A stretch of DNA of 64,000 bases from Prosthecobacter sp. (GCF_020439865.1 NZ_JAGRPF010000149.1:17108-81107); one strand, 5' to 3'; shown: positions 15,093-25,692, counted from the stretch's first letter. The notes: generated by a model not told the origin, from the sequence alone. Made by a program: numbers and translations.

Positions 15093-16454
15093 GTGAGCAA
15101 ATCCAACAGAACCACCAAAAAGGCGGCCCCGGGAAAGGCCAAGCCAGCTGCACGGAAACCAGGCAAAGCTGCCCCCTCCAAAAAGCCCGCTTCCAAGCCG
15201 GCACCGGCCAAAAAAGCTGCCAAAGCCAAGTCCGCTCCAGTCAAAAAGCCCCTGACGAAGAAGAAGCCCGCAGCCGCCAAGAAACCGGCCCCGAAGAAGC
15301 CGGTCAAAAAAGTTTCGCCGCCCAAGCCCGCGGCCAAGAAGAAAGCCCCTGCCGCCAAACCAGCGCCGAAGAAGCCTGTGGTGAGGGCTGCCGTTTCCAA
15401 AGCAAAAGCGCCCGCACCCAAAGCTGCGGTGGCCAAGCCGGCCCCGAAAGCTGCCAAACCGGCCTTCGCCAAGCCAGCTGCGAAGCCCGCTCCAGCGGTC
15501 CAGAAAGCCCCCAAGCCTGCCGCAGCCCCGGCACCCGCCCCGGCCGCAGCCGCGGTTTCGGCGGAGCCCGTCAAAAAGGGACCTTCGCAGCCCCTGCCCG
15601 CCCCCGGCCCGACCAAGTCCGGCGCCCTGTTCTATGACTCCCACATGCACACACCTTTGTGCAAGCATGCCTGGGGAGAACCGGAGGAGTATGCCCAGCA
15701 GGCGGTGAAAGCCGGTCTCAAAGGCATCATCTTCACCTGCCACTGCCCGATGCCCAACGGCTTCTGGCCCACGGTGCGCATGGCTGAGAGCGAATTCGAC
15801 ACCTACGTCGCCATGGTCCAGCGCGCGGCCGACGCCTTCAAGGGCAAGCTCGACATCCGCCTCGGCATTGAGAGCGAATACTTCCCCGGCTGCGAAGAAT
15901 ACATCACAGGCCTCCACCAGCGCGCCAACTTCCACTACGTGCTCGGTGCGGTGCACTGGCAGGCCAAGGAGTACCTCAACAAGTTCGAAACCGGAACGAT
16001 CGAGAATTTCCGCCGCACCTACTTCGAACACCTCGCCAAATCTGCCGAGTCCGGTCTCTATGACTGCCTCGCGCACCCCGATCTGGTGAAAAACTACCAT
16101 CCGGACTCCTGGTGCTTCGCGATCGTCAAAAACACCGTCTCCACCGCCCTCGACCGCATCGCGGCCACAGGCGTCGCCATGGAACTGAACACCTCGGGGC
16201 TTAACAAGAGCTACTCGGAGATGAATCCCGGCCTCGAGATGCTGCGCATGATGGCCGAGCGCAAGATTCCTGTCGTCATCGGCTCTGATTCGCACCGCCC
16301 GGTGCGTGTCGGCGAGCACTTCGTCACCGCCCTGAATCATCTCACTGAAGCAGGCTACGAAAAAGTCAGCTACTTCCTCAACCGCCAGCGCATCGATCTC
16401 AAGATCTCCGATGTCCTCGCCAGCTTGAAGAAGGCCGCCGACCACAACGCCTGA
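15093..16454 (+). CDS. PHP-domain phosphatase with a histone-H1-like basic tail
   Basis: A 453-residue protein in two parts. Residues about 1-175 are almost only Lys, Ala and Pro (blocks such as KKPAPKKPVKK and AKPAPKAAKPA), as in bacterial H1-like proteins. The rest is a PHP metal-dependent phosphoesterase of histidinol-phosphatase type: DSHMHTPLCKHA, FTCHCPMP, GIESEYFPG, LAHPDLVK and GSDSHRP supply the metal ligands. The GTG at 15093 is chosen for an AGGAG at 15081-15085 spaced seven bases. Whether its substrate is histidinol phosphate is unknown; the tail suggests DNA or RNA binding or another polyanion. ispF follows after 10 bases. Confidence 0.85.
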   Translation: MSKSNRTTKKAAPGKAKPAARKPGKAAPSKKPASKPAPAKKAAKAKSAPVKKPLTKKKPAAAKKPAPKKPVKKVSPPKPAAKKKAPAAKPAPKKPVVRAAVSKAKAPAPKAAVAKPAPKAAKPAFAKPAAKPAPAVQKAPKPAAAPAPAPAAAAVSAEPVKKGPSQPLPAPGPTKSGALFYDSHMHTPLCKHAWGEPEEYAQQAVKAGLKGIIFTCHCPMPNGFWPTVRMAESEFDTYVAMVQRAADAFKGKLDIRLGIESEYFPGCEEYITGLHQRANFHYVLGAVHWQAKEYLNKFETGTIENFRRTYFEHLAKSAESGLYDCLAHPDLVKNYHPDSWCFAIVKNTVSTALDRIAATGVAMELNTSGLNKSYSEMNPGLEMLRMMAERKIPVVIGSDSHRPVRVGEHFVTALNHLTEAGYEKVSYFLNRQRIDLKISDVLASLKKAADHNA

Positions 16455-16464
16455 TTTCGTTCCC

Positions 16465-16941
16465 ATGGTTCGCACCGGCATTGGTTACGACGTTCACCCC
16501 TTTGAAGAAGGCCGCCCGCTGGTGCTCGGCGGAGTCACCATCCCGCATTCCAAAGGACTCAAAGGCCACTCGGACGCGGATGTGCTGAGCCATGCCATCG
16601 CGGATGCCGTGCTTGGAGCTCTCGGCGAACCCGACATCGGTCACTGGTTCCCTCCTTCCGACCCCACCATCGAAGGCATCTGCAGCCTGAAGATCCTCGA
16701 AAAGTGTGCCCAGATCGCCGCAGACAAAGGCATGCTCATTGAAAACGTCGATTCCTCGCTGATCGCCGAAGCACCGCGTGTCAAACCTCACGCCGCGGCG
16801 ATGAAGAGGAATATCGCCGCCGCGCTCGGCATCGAGCCCGATCAGGTTGGTGTCAAAGCCACCACCAACGAACGCCTCGGTTTCGTCGGTCGTGAGGAAG
16901 GCATCGCCGCCATGGCCGTCGCCTGCGTGAGCAGAAAGTGA
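16465..16941 (+). CDS. ispF: 2-C-methyl-D-erythritol 2,4-cyclodiphosphate synthase
   Basis: A 158-residue IspF, which cyclises CDP-methylerythritol 2-phosphate in the MEP isoprenoid pathway. Zinc ligands Asp9 and His11 lie in GIGYDVHPF. GHSDADVLSHAIADA holds the third ligand region, and ATTNERLGFVGREEGIAA is the conserved C-terminal block. Length and order are normal. IspD, its usual neighbour, is not in the window. A squalene/phytoene synthase that would use the pathway's product lies far downstream. Confidence 0.96.
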   Translation: MVRTGIGYDVHPFEEGRPLVLGGVTIPHSKGLKGHSDADVLSHAIADAVLGALGEPDIGHWFPPSDPTIEGICSLKILEKCAQIAADKGMLIENVDSSLIAEAPRVKPHAAAMKRNIAAALGIEPDQVGVKATTNERLGFVGREEGIAAMAVACVSRK

Positions 16942-17028
16942 GTTGGAGAAAGAACTTCTCCTTTCACCTCGTGTTCAGCACGCTTTTCTGCGCTCCCGCT
17001 CCTTCACGTTCCCTCCAAGACCCACGTC

Positions 17029-18030
<1,002 letters not shown>

Positions 18031-18102
18031 GTCACCGTCAAAAGATCAGCGCCCAAGCAGTTCAGGTGGTCGCCGGTCTTTCCCTGAATCTCACTTTCTC
18101 CC

Positions 18103-18996
18103 GTGGCCACGCTCTCCGACATCCTTCACGCCGAAGACATCACCAGCCTGCAGCATCTGCAGCTCTTCGCGCGCACCGTGGTCGAGGGATTCACCACAGG
18201 CCATCACGCCTCACCGCACAAAGGCTTCAGCGTCGAGTTCCGCCAGCACCGGCCCTATGTGCAGGGTGACGAAATCCGGCGCCTCGACTGGAAGGTCTTC
18301 GGCCGCAGCGACCGCTTTTACATCCGCGAATACGACGAGGAGACGAATCTGCGCGCCACCATCGTTCTCGATGCCAGCGGCAGCATGAACTACCGCGGCC
18401 AGAAAGGCGTTCTGAAGTTCGACTACGCGCGCAAGCTCGCCGCATCGCTCGCCTACTTGCTCATGAGCCAGCAGGACGCCGTCGGCCTCGTCACCTTTGA
18501 CTCCAAGGTGCGCGACATCATTCCCTGCCGCACCAAGATCACGCACCTGCATCTCCTGCTGGAAGCGATGGTCAAAATCACGCCCGGCAAGGACACTAGC
18601 CTCGCACCCGTCATCGAATCTCTCGCCCAGCGCCTCAAGCGCCGAGGTCTCGTGATCCTGATCAGCGATTTCTTCGACGATCCCGCTGCCCTCCTGCAGT
18701 CGATCGGCGTGTTGCGCAAAAAAGGCCATGAAGTCATCGCCCTCCAGCTCTGGGATCGCGATGAAATCGATTTCCCCTTCGGCAACTGGGCGCGCTTTGA
18801 AAACCTCGAAGACGACGACGACTTTCTCCTCCTCGATCCCGCCACGATCCGGCAGCGCTATATCGAGGTTCAGAAGAACTTTGCCGAGCAGCTCAAGGAA
18901 GGCTTCCGCAAACATCAGGTCGACTACCTGAGCCTGCCCACCGACGAATCTCACTCTGCGGCCCTTCGCAGCTATCTGGCTTTGAGAATGCGATGA
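18103..18996 (+). CDS. DUF58 protein with vWA-like fold (cluster 1)
   Basis: A 297-residue soluble DUF58 protein. The signature YVQGDEIRRLDWKVFGRSDR is followed by REYDEETNLRATIVLDASGS, where DASGS forms the MIDAS metal site of a vWA domain. No transmembrane helix is seen, unlike the DUF58 protein of the second cluster. The start is a GTG 72 bases after the MoxR stop. The 3' end overlaps the next gene by four bases. Confidence 0.88.
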   Translation: MATLSDILHAEDITSLQHLQLFARTVVEGFTTGHHASPHKGFSVEFRQHRPYVQGDEIRRLDWKVFGRSDRFYIREYDEETNLRATIVLDASGSMNYRGQKGVLKFDYARKLAASLAYLLMSQQDAVGLVTFDSKVRDIIPCRTKITHLHLLLEAMVKITPGKDTSLAPVIESLAQRLKRRGLVILISDFFDDPAALLQSIGVLRKKGHEVIALQLWDRDEIDFPFGNWARFENLEDDDDFLLLDPATIRQRYIEVQKNFAEQLKEGFRKHQVDYLSLPTDESHSAALRSYLALRMR

Positions 18997-21149
18997 GTTT
19001 CCTCAATGCCATCCTCCTCGCAGGCGCAGCGGCTTTTTTGATTCCGCTGATCATCCACTTGTTGAACAAGCGGAAGGTCGTCACCGTGCGCTGGGGAGCG
19101 ATGCATCTGCTTCACGAGGTGATCCGTCAGCGGAAGCGCAAGATGAAGATCGAGCAGCTCCTGCTACTGCTCACACGCATCGCCATTCCCATCGTGCTGG
19201 CCCTCTGTCTTGCACGTCCGGTGCTCACGGCGCTACGCTCGCTCGGACTCGGCAGTTCATCGCTCGTCGTCATGCTGGACGATTCGTTTTCCATGCGAGC
19301 TCCGGCTGCACAAACGTCGCTTCCCGGCGGCACCGTCATGGAACAGGCGCGGCAGGACATGCAAACGATGCTCGGTGATCTGCCGAACGGTTCCAGTGCG
19401 CAGGTCATTCTCTCAGGCGGTTCTCCACGCAAGCTGCTCGATCAGGCAACGACCGCGCTCGACCTCGTGCCAAAGCAGCTCAGCGAGGTGCCTTCGATGT
19501 CCGGACCTCTGTCGGCAAATGACGCCTTTCAGGCCGCGACGTCGGCACTGAAGGACGCTCCGAATGCTGCGCGCGAAGTCGTCATCGTTTCCGACTTCCA
19601 GGAAGCCGACTGGAAGTCCATCGCCGATGGTGCCGCGCTGCCTGGGCTCGACACACTTTCCAAACAGGAACCCAAACCGCAGATCACCTTCTTCCGCGTC
19701 GGCAGCGACCTCGCGGAGAACCTCAGCATTGCCAGCGCCGACATCTCCGCGCTTGTCGCCGCCGAATCGCAGCCCATCGGCCTGCGGGTGCGCATCAAGA
19801 ATCATGGCAAACGCCCCTGGCAGGATGTCGCCGTGCATCTCGAAGCCGACGGCGCACGCCTGCGCACCGCGCGCGTCTCTCTCGCTCCCGAAGGCGAGGC
19901 CGTTCTCTCCTTCACGCATGCCTTCGACAAGGTGGGCGATCATTCCCTCTCCGTTCGTCTCGAAGGCGACAGCTTCACGGACGACAACGCCTTCCACTCC
20001 ATCGTGCAGGTGCGCAATCAGCTCAACGTTTTGCTCATCGACGGCAATCCCGGCAAAGAACCGCTCAGTGGGGCGACCGACTTCCTCGAGATCGCCCTCA
20101 CGCCGCACACTTCCGCAGCCGCCACGCTCAAAGACCTCATCCGCACCAAGAAAATCGACCTTCGCAAAATGCGCGACGACGATCTCCGCCAACAGGAGGT
20201 TATCATCATGGCCGATGTGCAGCGACTGCAAGGGCGCGCGATAAGTGACATCGACCGCTTCGTCAAAGACGGCGGCGGCTTGCTCGTCTTCTCGGGCCCC
20301 GAATGCGATCTCGATTGGTACAACCGCGAATTCTACCGCAAAGGCGAAGGCCCCTACCCTTCCCTCATCAAAGGCCAGGCGCGCGCCGATTCTGATTCGC
20401 TTCCCGCCCGCATCCTCATGCAGCGCTTCACGCATCCTGCGGCGCTTTACTTCAATGACGCGCGTGGCGGCCGCCTGCAGGACGCCGAATTCCGCCATTG
20501 GTTTGAGTTCACGCCGCAGGGAGATCAAACCCAGCGCATCTTCAACCTCGACCGCAACGTGCCTCTGATGGTCGAGAAGAAGCACGGCCGCGGACGCGTC
20601 ATCGCCGTCGCCACCACGGCTAATGCCGAGTGGAGCAATCTTCCGCTGCAGCCCTTTTTCGTGCCGCTCATGCAGCGGCTCACCACCTACCTCGCGACCG
20701 AAGGCAGCGCACCCGCATGGCAGATTGTCGGTTCCAACATCCGCCTGCCTCTCGAACCGGCGGAACTGGGCGCTGAATTCACGCTGCGCGATCCCACCGG
20801 CCAGACGCAAACGCTCAAGTCCGCCAAGGAGGGTGATGCCGTCTTCGTGCAAAGTCCTCCCATCACCCAGCCCGGCATCTTCCAACTGCAAAAGACCGGC
20901 ACGGAAAAGACCATGCTTCTGGCCTTCAACGTCGATGGTTCCGAATCCGATCTCAAAGCCCTGCCTGTCGCCGACATTCAGAAGATCGCCCAGCGTCACG
21001 ACGCCGCCTTCGCCGACACCCTTCCCGCCTATCAGGCCCTCGACCGCACCCGCCGCCACGGCAGCGAACTCTGGCAGCCGCTCCTGATCGCCCTGCTCGG
21101 TCTCCTCTTCTTCGAAGTCCTCCTTCAACAACGCATCGCCAAAGGCTGA
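18993..21149 (+). CDS. BatA-type membrane protein with vWA-like and amidotransferase-like domains
   Basis: A 718-residue inner-membrane protein. The N-terminus is the BatA domain: a first helix (AILLAGAAAFLIPLIIHLLN), the block KRKVVTVRWGAMHLLHEVIR, and a second helix. A vWA-like domain begins SSSLVVMLDDSFSMRA, with DDSFS replacing the usual DxSxS. A region around residues 330-480 resembles the class I glutamine-amidotransferase-like fold without its catalytic cysteine. A last helix lies near the C-terminus (WQPLLIALLGLLFFEVLL). It probably works in the periplasm with the MoxR ATPase. Confidence 0.8.
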   Translation: MSFLNAILLAGAAAFLIPLIIHLLNKRKVVTVRWGAMHLLHEVIRQRKRKMKIEQLLLLLTRIAIPIVLALCLARPVLTALRSLGLGSSSLVVMLDDSFSMRAPAAQTSLPGGTVMEQARQDMQTMLGDLPNGSSAQVILSGGSPRKLLDQATTALDLVPKQLSEVPSMSGPLSANDAFQAATSALKDAPNAAREVVIVSDFQEADWKSIADGAALPGLDTLSKQEPKPQITFFRVGSDLAENLSIASADISALVAAESQPIGLRVRIKNHGKRPWQDVAVHLEADGARLRTARVSLAPEGEAVLSFTHAFDKVGDHSLSVRLEGDSFTDDNAFHSIVQVRNQLNVLLIDGNPGKEPLSGATDFLEIALTPHTSAAATLKDLIRTKKIDLRKMRDDDLRQQEVIIMADVQRLQGRAISDIDRFVKDGGGLLVFSGPECDLDWYNREFYRKGEGPYPSLIKGQARADSDSLPARILMQRFTHPAALYFNDARGGRLQDAEFRHWFEFTPQGDQTQRIFNLDRNVPLMVEKKHGRGRVIAVATTANAEWSNLPLQPFFVPLMQRLTTYLATEGSAPAWQIVGSNIRLPLEPAELGAEFTLRDPTGQTQTLKSAKEGDAVFVQSPPITQPGIFQLQKTGTEKTMLLAFNVDGSESDLKALPVADIQKIAQRHDAAFADTLPAYQALDRTRRHGSELWQPLLIALLGLLFFEVLLQQRIAKG

Positions 21150-21162
21150 GTCCGTTTTCTTC

Positions 21163-23457
21163 ATGTCCCCCCAAACCGAAACCACCCTGCGCTTCACCGG
21201 CGGCTATCCGCCGCTCCCGGTGATCCTGCTTGCGTTCGGTCTCGCGGGACTCATGGCGTGGCTGTATCGGCGTGAGCTGAAGTTTGTCACGAGTCGATTC
21301 GCCCAGGTTCCGGCCCTTTTGCGTTCGCTGGCCGTTTTCATTCTCGTAATCGCGCTCGCCGGTCCGGTCCTGCGTCACGTCACCACGTTGCGCCAGCTTG
21401 GCCGCGTCGTCATCGCGGTGGACAGCTCGGCGAGCATGCAGCTCACGGACGAAACCGCAGACAAGTCTGCGGGCGCTTCGAAGTCACGCTTTCATCGCGC
21501 CGAAGATCTCCTGCTCAAAGGAGCCACGCCGCTGCTCAAAAAACTCGCCGAAACTCAGGACGTCGAACTCGTCGCCCTGCGCGGCATGAACACACAGCGG
21601 CTCTGGTGGTATCGACAGGGCGGCAAAGACACCTCGGGCGAAATGCCCGCGAGCTTTGAACTGCCCGCCACGTCGCCGATCACCAATCTCGATCAGACGC
21701 TTCGCGCCGCGCTTGGGCCTGTCACGCCCGGCACAGCGCTCGTTGTGCTCTCCGACGGCCAGCACAACTCGACCGGCTCCCCCGAAGAGTTTAGCACCGC
21801 GCTCAAAACCAGCGGCACTTCCATTTTCACCATCGGCTTCGGCACAGAGATTCCGCCGCCGGATCTCGCGCTGCTCGGCGTCTCCGCTCCGGAGTCCGTT
21901 TTCTCAAAGGAGAACTTCCAGGGCCGCATCACCGTCAACGACAGCATGCCCGACGGCGTTCCCGCCAGCGTACGCATCGAAAGCCAGGGCAAGGTGCTGT
22001 GGAAAAAAGACTTCGTCACCGATGGCAAAGGCGAAAAGGGTTTCGACTTCATCTTCCCGGTCACCGAACTGCCGCCGCCCGCGCCGGGCCAGAGGGACAA
22101 GACGTTGCGCAGCGTGAAAATCCAGATCTCCGCCAGTGGTGATCGTGCCTCGCTTGAAAAGACACGCTCCAACAACGTCCGCGAACTCGCTATTCACCTT
22201 CTCGACAAGAAGCGCAAGGTGCTCATCCTCGACGGCCGTCCGCGCTGGGAAACGCGCTACATTCACAATCACTTCGACCGCGATGATCGCTGGCAGGCCA
22301 CACTCATCTTCGATGACATGGCCGACAACGCCGCCAACGGCAGTCTGCAAAAGAGCTTCCCCAAAACACGCGACGACCTGCTCAGCTACGATCTCATCAT
22401 CCTCGGCGATGCCGCCTTGAGCCGCTTCAAAGCCGAGAGCCTCGACTGGATCGTCGAGTTCGTCGAAAAGCGCGGCGGCGGTCTCATCCTGATCGATGGA
22501 CAGCGCGGCAAATTGCACGAATGGGCGAACGGCCGCACCGCGCCGCTCATCCCCGTACGCTTCATCGGATCTGGCGGCAAGCCTCAAGCCTCGAGCATCC
22601 AGCTCACCACCGACGGCCAGCGCTTTGACGCTCTGCGGCTGAGCGACAGCCCCAGCGCCAACGCCGCGCTCTGGCCCACGCTGCCAAAGGTGAACTGGCA
22701 TTCGAATGTCGAACCTCTGCCCGCCGCCGTCACGCTCGCCACCGCGCAGCAGCCCGTCCTCGTATTCCGCCAGGTCGGCGCCGGTGCCGTGCTCTACCTC
22801 GGCACCGATGAACTCTGGCGCTGGCGCTTTCAGGTCGCGGATTTGTATCATCAGCGTTTGTGGATGCAGCTCGGCGCCTGGATCGCCGCGCCGCCGTTTC
22901 AGATCGATCAGAAGAAGCTCTCCGTCGGCACCGACCGTCTGCGTTACGCGCCCGGCGAAGCCTCCGAGATCCGCGTGCGCGTCCGCAATGACAAGGGCGA
23001 CATCATCACCGACGCGCAGCCACGTGCCTACCTGCTTCATGACGGCAACGATGTCGCCACGCTGCAGCTTGAGGCCGATCCCACGCATGTCGGCGTCTAT
23101 CGTGCGCTCACTCCGCCGCTCAAAGCCGGCACCTACGAGATCACTGTCGCCGAAGGTCCCAGCGCTCCGCGCAGCGACGCACGCCTCTCGCTGCACGTCT
23201 CCGACACCGGCAATCCCGAGTGGGCAATGCTCACGATGAACCGCACGCTGCTCGAAGCCATGGCCGTCAACAGCGGCGGACGTTTCCTGCGCGAAGAACA
23301 GGCTGCCACCGATCTGCCGAACCTTCTGCAAACACTCGACCGCAAGCAGGTCATCACGCAGGAGACCATCCTGTGGAGCAGCTGGTGGTGGTTCGGCGCG
23401 GCGATCCTGCTGCTCACCGTCGAGTGGCTCATGCGCAAGCGTTTGAAACTCGTCTGA
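21163..23457 (+). CDS. vWA/amidotransferase-like membrane protein (cluster 1)
   Basis: A 764-residue paralogue-like partner of the preceding protein. There are two N-terminal helices (LPVILLAFGLAGLMAWLY and LLRSLAVFILVIALAGPVL), then a vWA domain with an intact MIDAS (VVIAVDSSASMQL), an Ig-like segment, an amidotransferase-like fold (KRKVLILDGRPRWETRYIHN and GGGLILIDGQRG) and a C-terminal helix ending in a basic tail. It starts 13 bases after its neighbour and ends two bases before yggU, so all are one operon. Confidence 0.8.
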   Translation: MSPQTETTLRFTGGYPPLPVILLAFGLAGLMAWLYRRELKFVTSRFAQVPALLRSLAVFILVIALAGPVLRHVTTLRQLGRVVIAVDSSASMQLTDETADKSAGASKSRFHRAEDLLLKGATPLLKKLAETQDVELVALRGMNTQRLWWYRQGGKDTSGEMPASFELPATSPITNLDQTLRAALGPVTPGTALVVLSDGQHNSTGSPEEFSTALKTSGTSIFTIGFGTEIPPPDLALLGVSAPESVFSKENFQGRITVNDSMPDGVPASVRIESQGKVLWKKDFVTDGKGEKGFDFIFPVTELPPPAPGQRDKTLRSVKIQISASGDRASLEKTRSNNVRELAIHLLDKKRKVLILDGRPRWETRYIHNHFDRDDRWQATLIFDDMADNAANGSLQKSFPKTRDDLLSYDLIILGDAALSRFKAESLDWIVEFVEKRGGGLILIDGQRGKLHEWANGRTAPLIPVRFIGSGGKPQASSIQLTTDGQRFDALRLSDSPSANAALWPTLPKVNWHSNVEPLPAAVTLATAQQPVLVFRQVGAGAVLYLGTDELWRWRFQVADLYHQRLWMQLGAWIAAPPFQIDQKKLSVGTDRLRYAPGEASEIRVRVRNDKGDIITDAQPRAYLLHDGNDVATLQLEADPTHVGVYRALTPPLKAGTYEITVAEGPSAPRSDARLSLHVSDTGNPEWAMLTMNRTLLEAMAVNSGGRFLREEQAATDLPNLLQTLDRKQVITQETILWSSWWWFGAAILLLTVEWLMRKRLKLV

Positions 23458-23459
23458 TC

Positions 23460-23741
23460 ATGGCCGCCAGCAACGACCGCGCCCAGCTCGCCGTTCGTGT
23501 CACACCGAACGCGAAGAAGTCCGAGTTCGCCGGCTGGACCGCTGATGAAAAAGGCCGCCCCGTTCTTCTCGTGAAACTCGCCGCCCCGCCTGTCGATGGC
23601 AAAGCCAACACGGAGCTGATCAGCTTCCTCGCCAAGTCTCTCGGCTGTCCCAAAGGCCAGATCACCTTGCTGCGCGGCACTTCCAGCCGGCAGAAGGCGG
23701 TGGAGCTTCCCGCTGCGATGATGGAGAGCCTGCCGAAGTGA
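23460..23741 (+). CDS. DUF167/YggU family protein
   Basis: A 93-residue small protein. LAVRVTPNAKKSEFAGW and LAAPPVDGKANTELISFLAK are the family signature. YggU proteins are widely conserved with known structure but no proven function. The ATG at 23460 follows the previous stop by two bases; the frame is open upstream, but that is a shadow. It is the last gene of the cluster; a REP-like element follows at once. Confidence 0.9.
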   Translation: MAASNDRAQLAVRVTPNAKKSEFAGWTADEKGRPVLLVKLAAPPVDGKANTELISFLAKSLGCPKGQITLLRGTSSRQKAVELPAAMMESLPK

Positions 23742-23750
23742 TTCTATGTT

Positions 23751-23864
23751 GGAGGGCAACGCTCCTGCGTTGCCGAATTCGGCAAGGCAGGAACCGAAGC
23801 GCAGCGGAGATAGCCAGCCGCAGGCTGCCCGAAGGGATGGCGAAGCCAGGCAACCTTGCCCTCC
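23751..23864. repeat. REP-like hairpin, copy 2, with interrupted right arm
   Basis: It begins GGAGGGCAACGCTCCTGCG, continues through a TTGCCGAATTCGGCAA centre, and ends CTTGCCCTCC. The right arm is broken by about 50 bases containing its own small stem (CAGCC-GCA-GGCTG) and flanked by similar CAGGAACC and CAGGCAACC sequences. The 114 bases fill the convergent gap between yggU and the LURP-one gene. Confidence 0.65.
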
Positions 23865-23867
23865 TGT

Positions 23868-24461
23868 TTACCCCCTCGCCCGCTCAAGCAGGTTCATCAT
23901 GAGGTAGGACAGCATGAGGGCCATCTGCTCGCCTTCGCTAGCCTCGCCGGTGGGCTCCAGTTTGAAGACTCCTTCAAAGAAGGCCGGCTGCTTCGTCAAA
24001 CGCATCACGGGACTGTCGGCGCCCACCCGGCTCGCGATGTAGCTCGGATGCAGCATGTAGCCGGAAAACGCCCCGAGGATGGGAATGCCGCTCACGATGC
24101 CATCCAGCAGCTTGACCCAGGGATTCTCCTCCTGAATCGCAAACGTCGGTGACTGCGCGCCCGGCGCGAAGACATCGTAATGCGCACGCCAGAGGGACTT
24201 CATGCCTCGCCGTCCGACGGCGCCGAGCACCTCGCCCGTGGGCGACTTGAAGGTGTAACGTGCCGACCAGTCGATGATGCGGTCCGCCTCGATCGTCGCC
24301 ACGAGCTGCTGCATCGTGTCATCGGTGAAGACCTCCACCTTCTCACGCAGACGCAGCAGCTTCTGCTTCACGTAACAAATCGTCCTCCCGGTGGAATCCG
24401 TCACATAGATCTGCGGTGCGAGAGCGATCAGCTTGAAGCGAAAAGAGAGCGGATAGTTCAT
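23868..24461 (-). CDS. LURP-one-related (Tubby-like fold) protein
   Basis: A 197-residue soluble protein resembling the LURP-one/phospholipid scramblase-like family. The N-terminal half shows a series of short beta strands (RFKLIALAPQIYVTDSTGR, then ICYVKQKLLRLREKVEVFTD), typical of the Tubby-like barrel, and a hydrophobic central segment (GIVSGIPILGAFSGYML). The cellular role of the bacterial members is unknown. It starts 22 bases after the Tm-1-like gene and is probably co-transcribed with it. Confidence 0.7.
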   Translation of the reverse strand: MNYPLSFRFKLIALAPQIYVTDSTGRTICYVKQKLLRLREKVEVFTDDTMQQLVATIEADRIIDWSARYTFKSPTGEVLGAVGRRGMKSLWRAHYDVFAPGAQSPTFAIQEENPWVKLLDGIVSGIPILGAFSGYMLHPSYIASRVGADSPVMRLTKQPAFFEGVFKLEPTGEASEGEQMALMLSYLMMNLLERARG

Positions 24462-24483
24462 GAGGCCGCCAAGGTGGCCTCAA

Positions 24484-25692
24484 TCACCGTGCTGGCAAGC
24501 TCTCAAGCAGCGCCTTCGCGCACGCCGTCGCGAACTCGGGCGCGTTGATTTCGCAATCCATGACCACCAGCGGGATGTCCACACGCAGATGATGTTTGAT
24601 CGCGTCAAAGAGCGCGGCGTCGGCCTCGGCGTCGTGAAACGGCTTCCCTTCGGCGCTGATGATGCTGATCGCCTTCCGCGGAATCAGCACGGTCACGGGT
24701 CCACGGTACGCGTTCGCCTTCTCCGCGAGGATGCGGCCGAGTTCGGCGCACTCTTCGGCATTGGTGCGCATGAGCGTGACCTGGGGGTTGTGGATGTAGA
24801 AGGTGCGGCCTTCGAACTTCGCCGGAACGGTCGCCCGTTCGCCGAAGTTGACCATGTCGAGACAGCCGGGCGTGATGATCGCAGGAATGCCCGCCTTTGC
24901 CGCCGCATCGAGGCGCGTTGGCCCGGCACCGAGGATGCCGCCGACGAGTTCATCGGCCCACTCGGTCGTCGTGACATCGAGAACGCCCGCGAACATGCCG
25001 CTTTCGATGAGCGACTCCATGATTTTGCCGCCGGTTCCCGTGGCGTGGAAGACGAGCACTTCGTAGCCAGCATCTTCGAGGATCTGCTTCGCCATGTTCA
25101 CGCACTCCGTCGTGTTGCCGAACATCGAGGCGGCGATCAGCGGCTTGTCATCGCCGGCAGGCACCTCTGTTTCCACCATGCCGCAAATCGCACCGGCGGC
25201 GCGGGCGAGCAGCACACGGGAAATGCGGTTGATGCCGCTGACATCGACGATGCTCGGAAACATCACAATATCCTTCGTGCCGACATACGGGGCCACATTG
25301 CCAGCGGCCAGCGTCGAGACCATCACCTTCGGAAACCCGACCGGCAGCGCACGCATCGCCGCGGAGCCGATCGCCGTGCCGCCACCGCCGCCGAGCGAGA
25401 TGACGCCCTGCACCTTGCCGCCTTCGACCAGGGCCGAGAGATACTTCGCCGCCGCGCCCGCCATCGCCGTCACGGCCTCGCCACGGTCTTTGCGCTCGAT
25501 GATGCCTGCCAGATCGACATCCCCGGCCGCCGCAACCTCTTCCCGCGTCACATCCGGCTTCACCTGCGGCGCTTCACCGCTGCCGGTGTCGATGAGGAGC
25601 GTCTGATGGCCGCGGGCGCGGATAATGTCCGCCACGTAGGCGTGTTCGTGACCTTTGGTGTCGAGAGTGCCGAGAACTGCGATGGTTGCCAT
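24484..25692 (-). CDS. Tm-1-like ATP-binding protein (UPF0261)
   Basis: A 402-residue protein beginning MATIAVLGTLDTKGHEHAYV, the UPF0261 signature. It has a Gly-rich loop ISLGGGGGTAIGSAAMRALP and the second-domain block VLVFHATGTGGKIMESLIES. The family is named after the tomato Tm-1 resistance protein; bacterial members are two-domain ATP-binding proteins of unclear function, often near catabolic genes. The ATG at 25692 gives the standard length; the frame stays open far upstream only as a shadow of purL. Confidence 0.88.
   Translation of the reverse strand: MATIAVLGTLDTKGHEHAYVADIIRARGHQTLLIDTGSGEAPQVKPDVTREEVAAAGDVDLAGIIERKDRGEAVTAMAGAAAKYLSALVEGGKVQGVISLGGGGGTAIGSAAMRALPVGFPKVMVSTLAAGNVAPYVGTKDIVMFPSIVDVSGINRISRVLLARAAGAICGMVETEVPAGDDKPLIAASMFGNTTECVNMAKQILEDAGYEVLVFHATGTGGKIMESLIESGMFAGVLDVTTTEWADELVGGILGAGPTRLDAAAKAGIPAIITPGCLDMVNFGERATVPAKFEGRTFYIHNPQVTLMRTNAEECAELGRILAEKANAYRGPVTVLIPRKAISIISAEGKPFHDAEADAALFDAIKHHLRVDIPLVVMDCEINAPEFATACAKALLESLPAR

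Noticed and set aside
16945..16961. Terminator after ispF
   Set aside because: The hairpin GGAGAA-AGAAC-TTCTCC has only six weak pairs and is followed by just three T, so it is unlikely to terminate.
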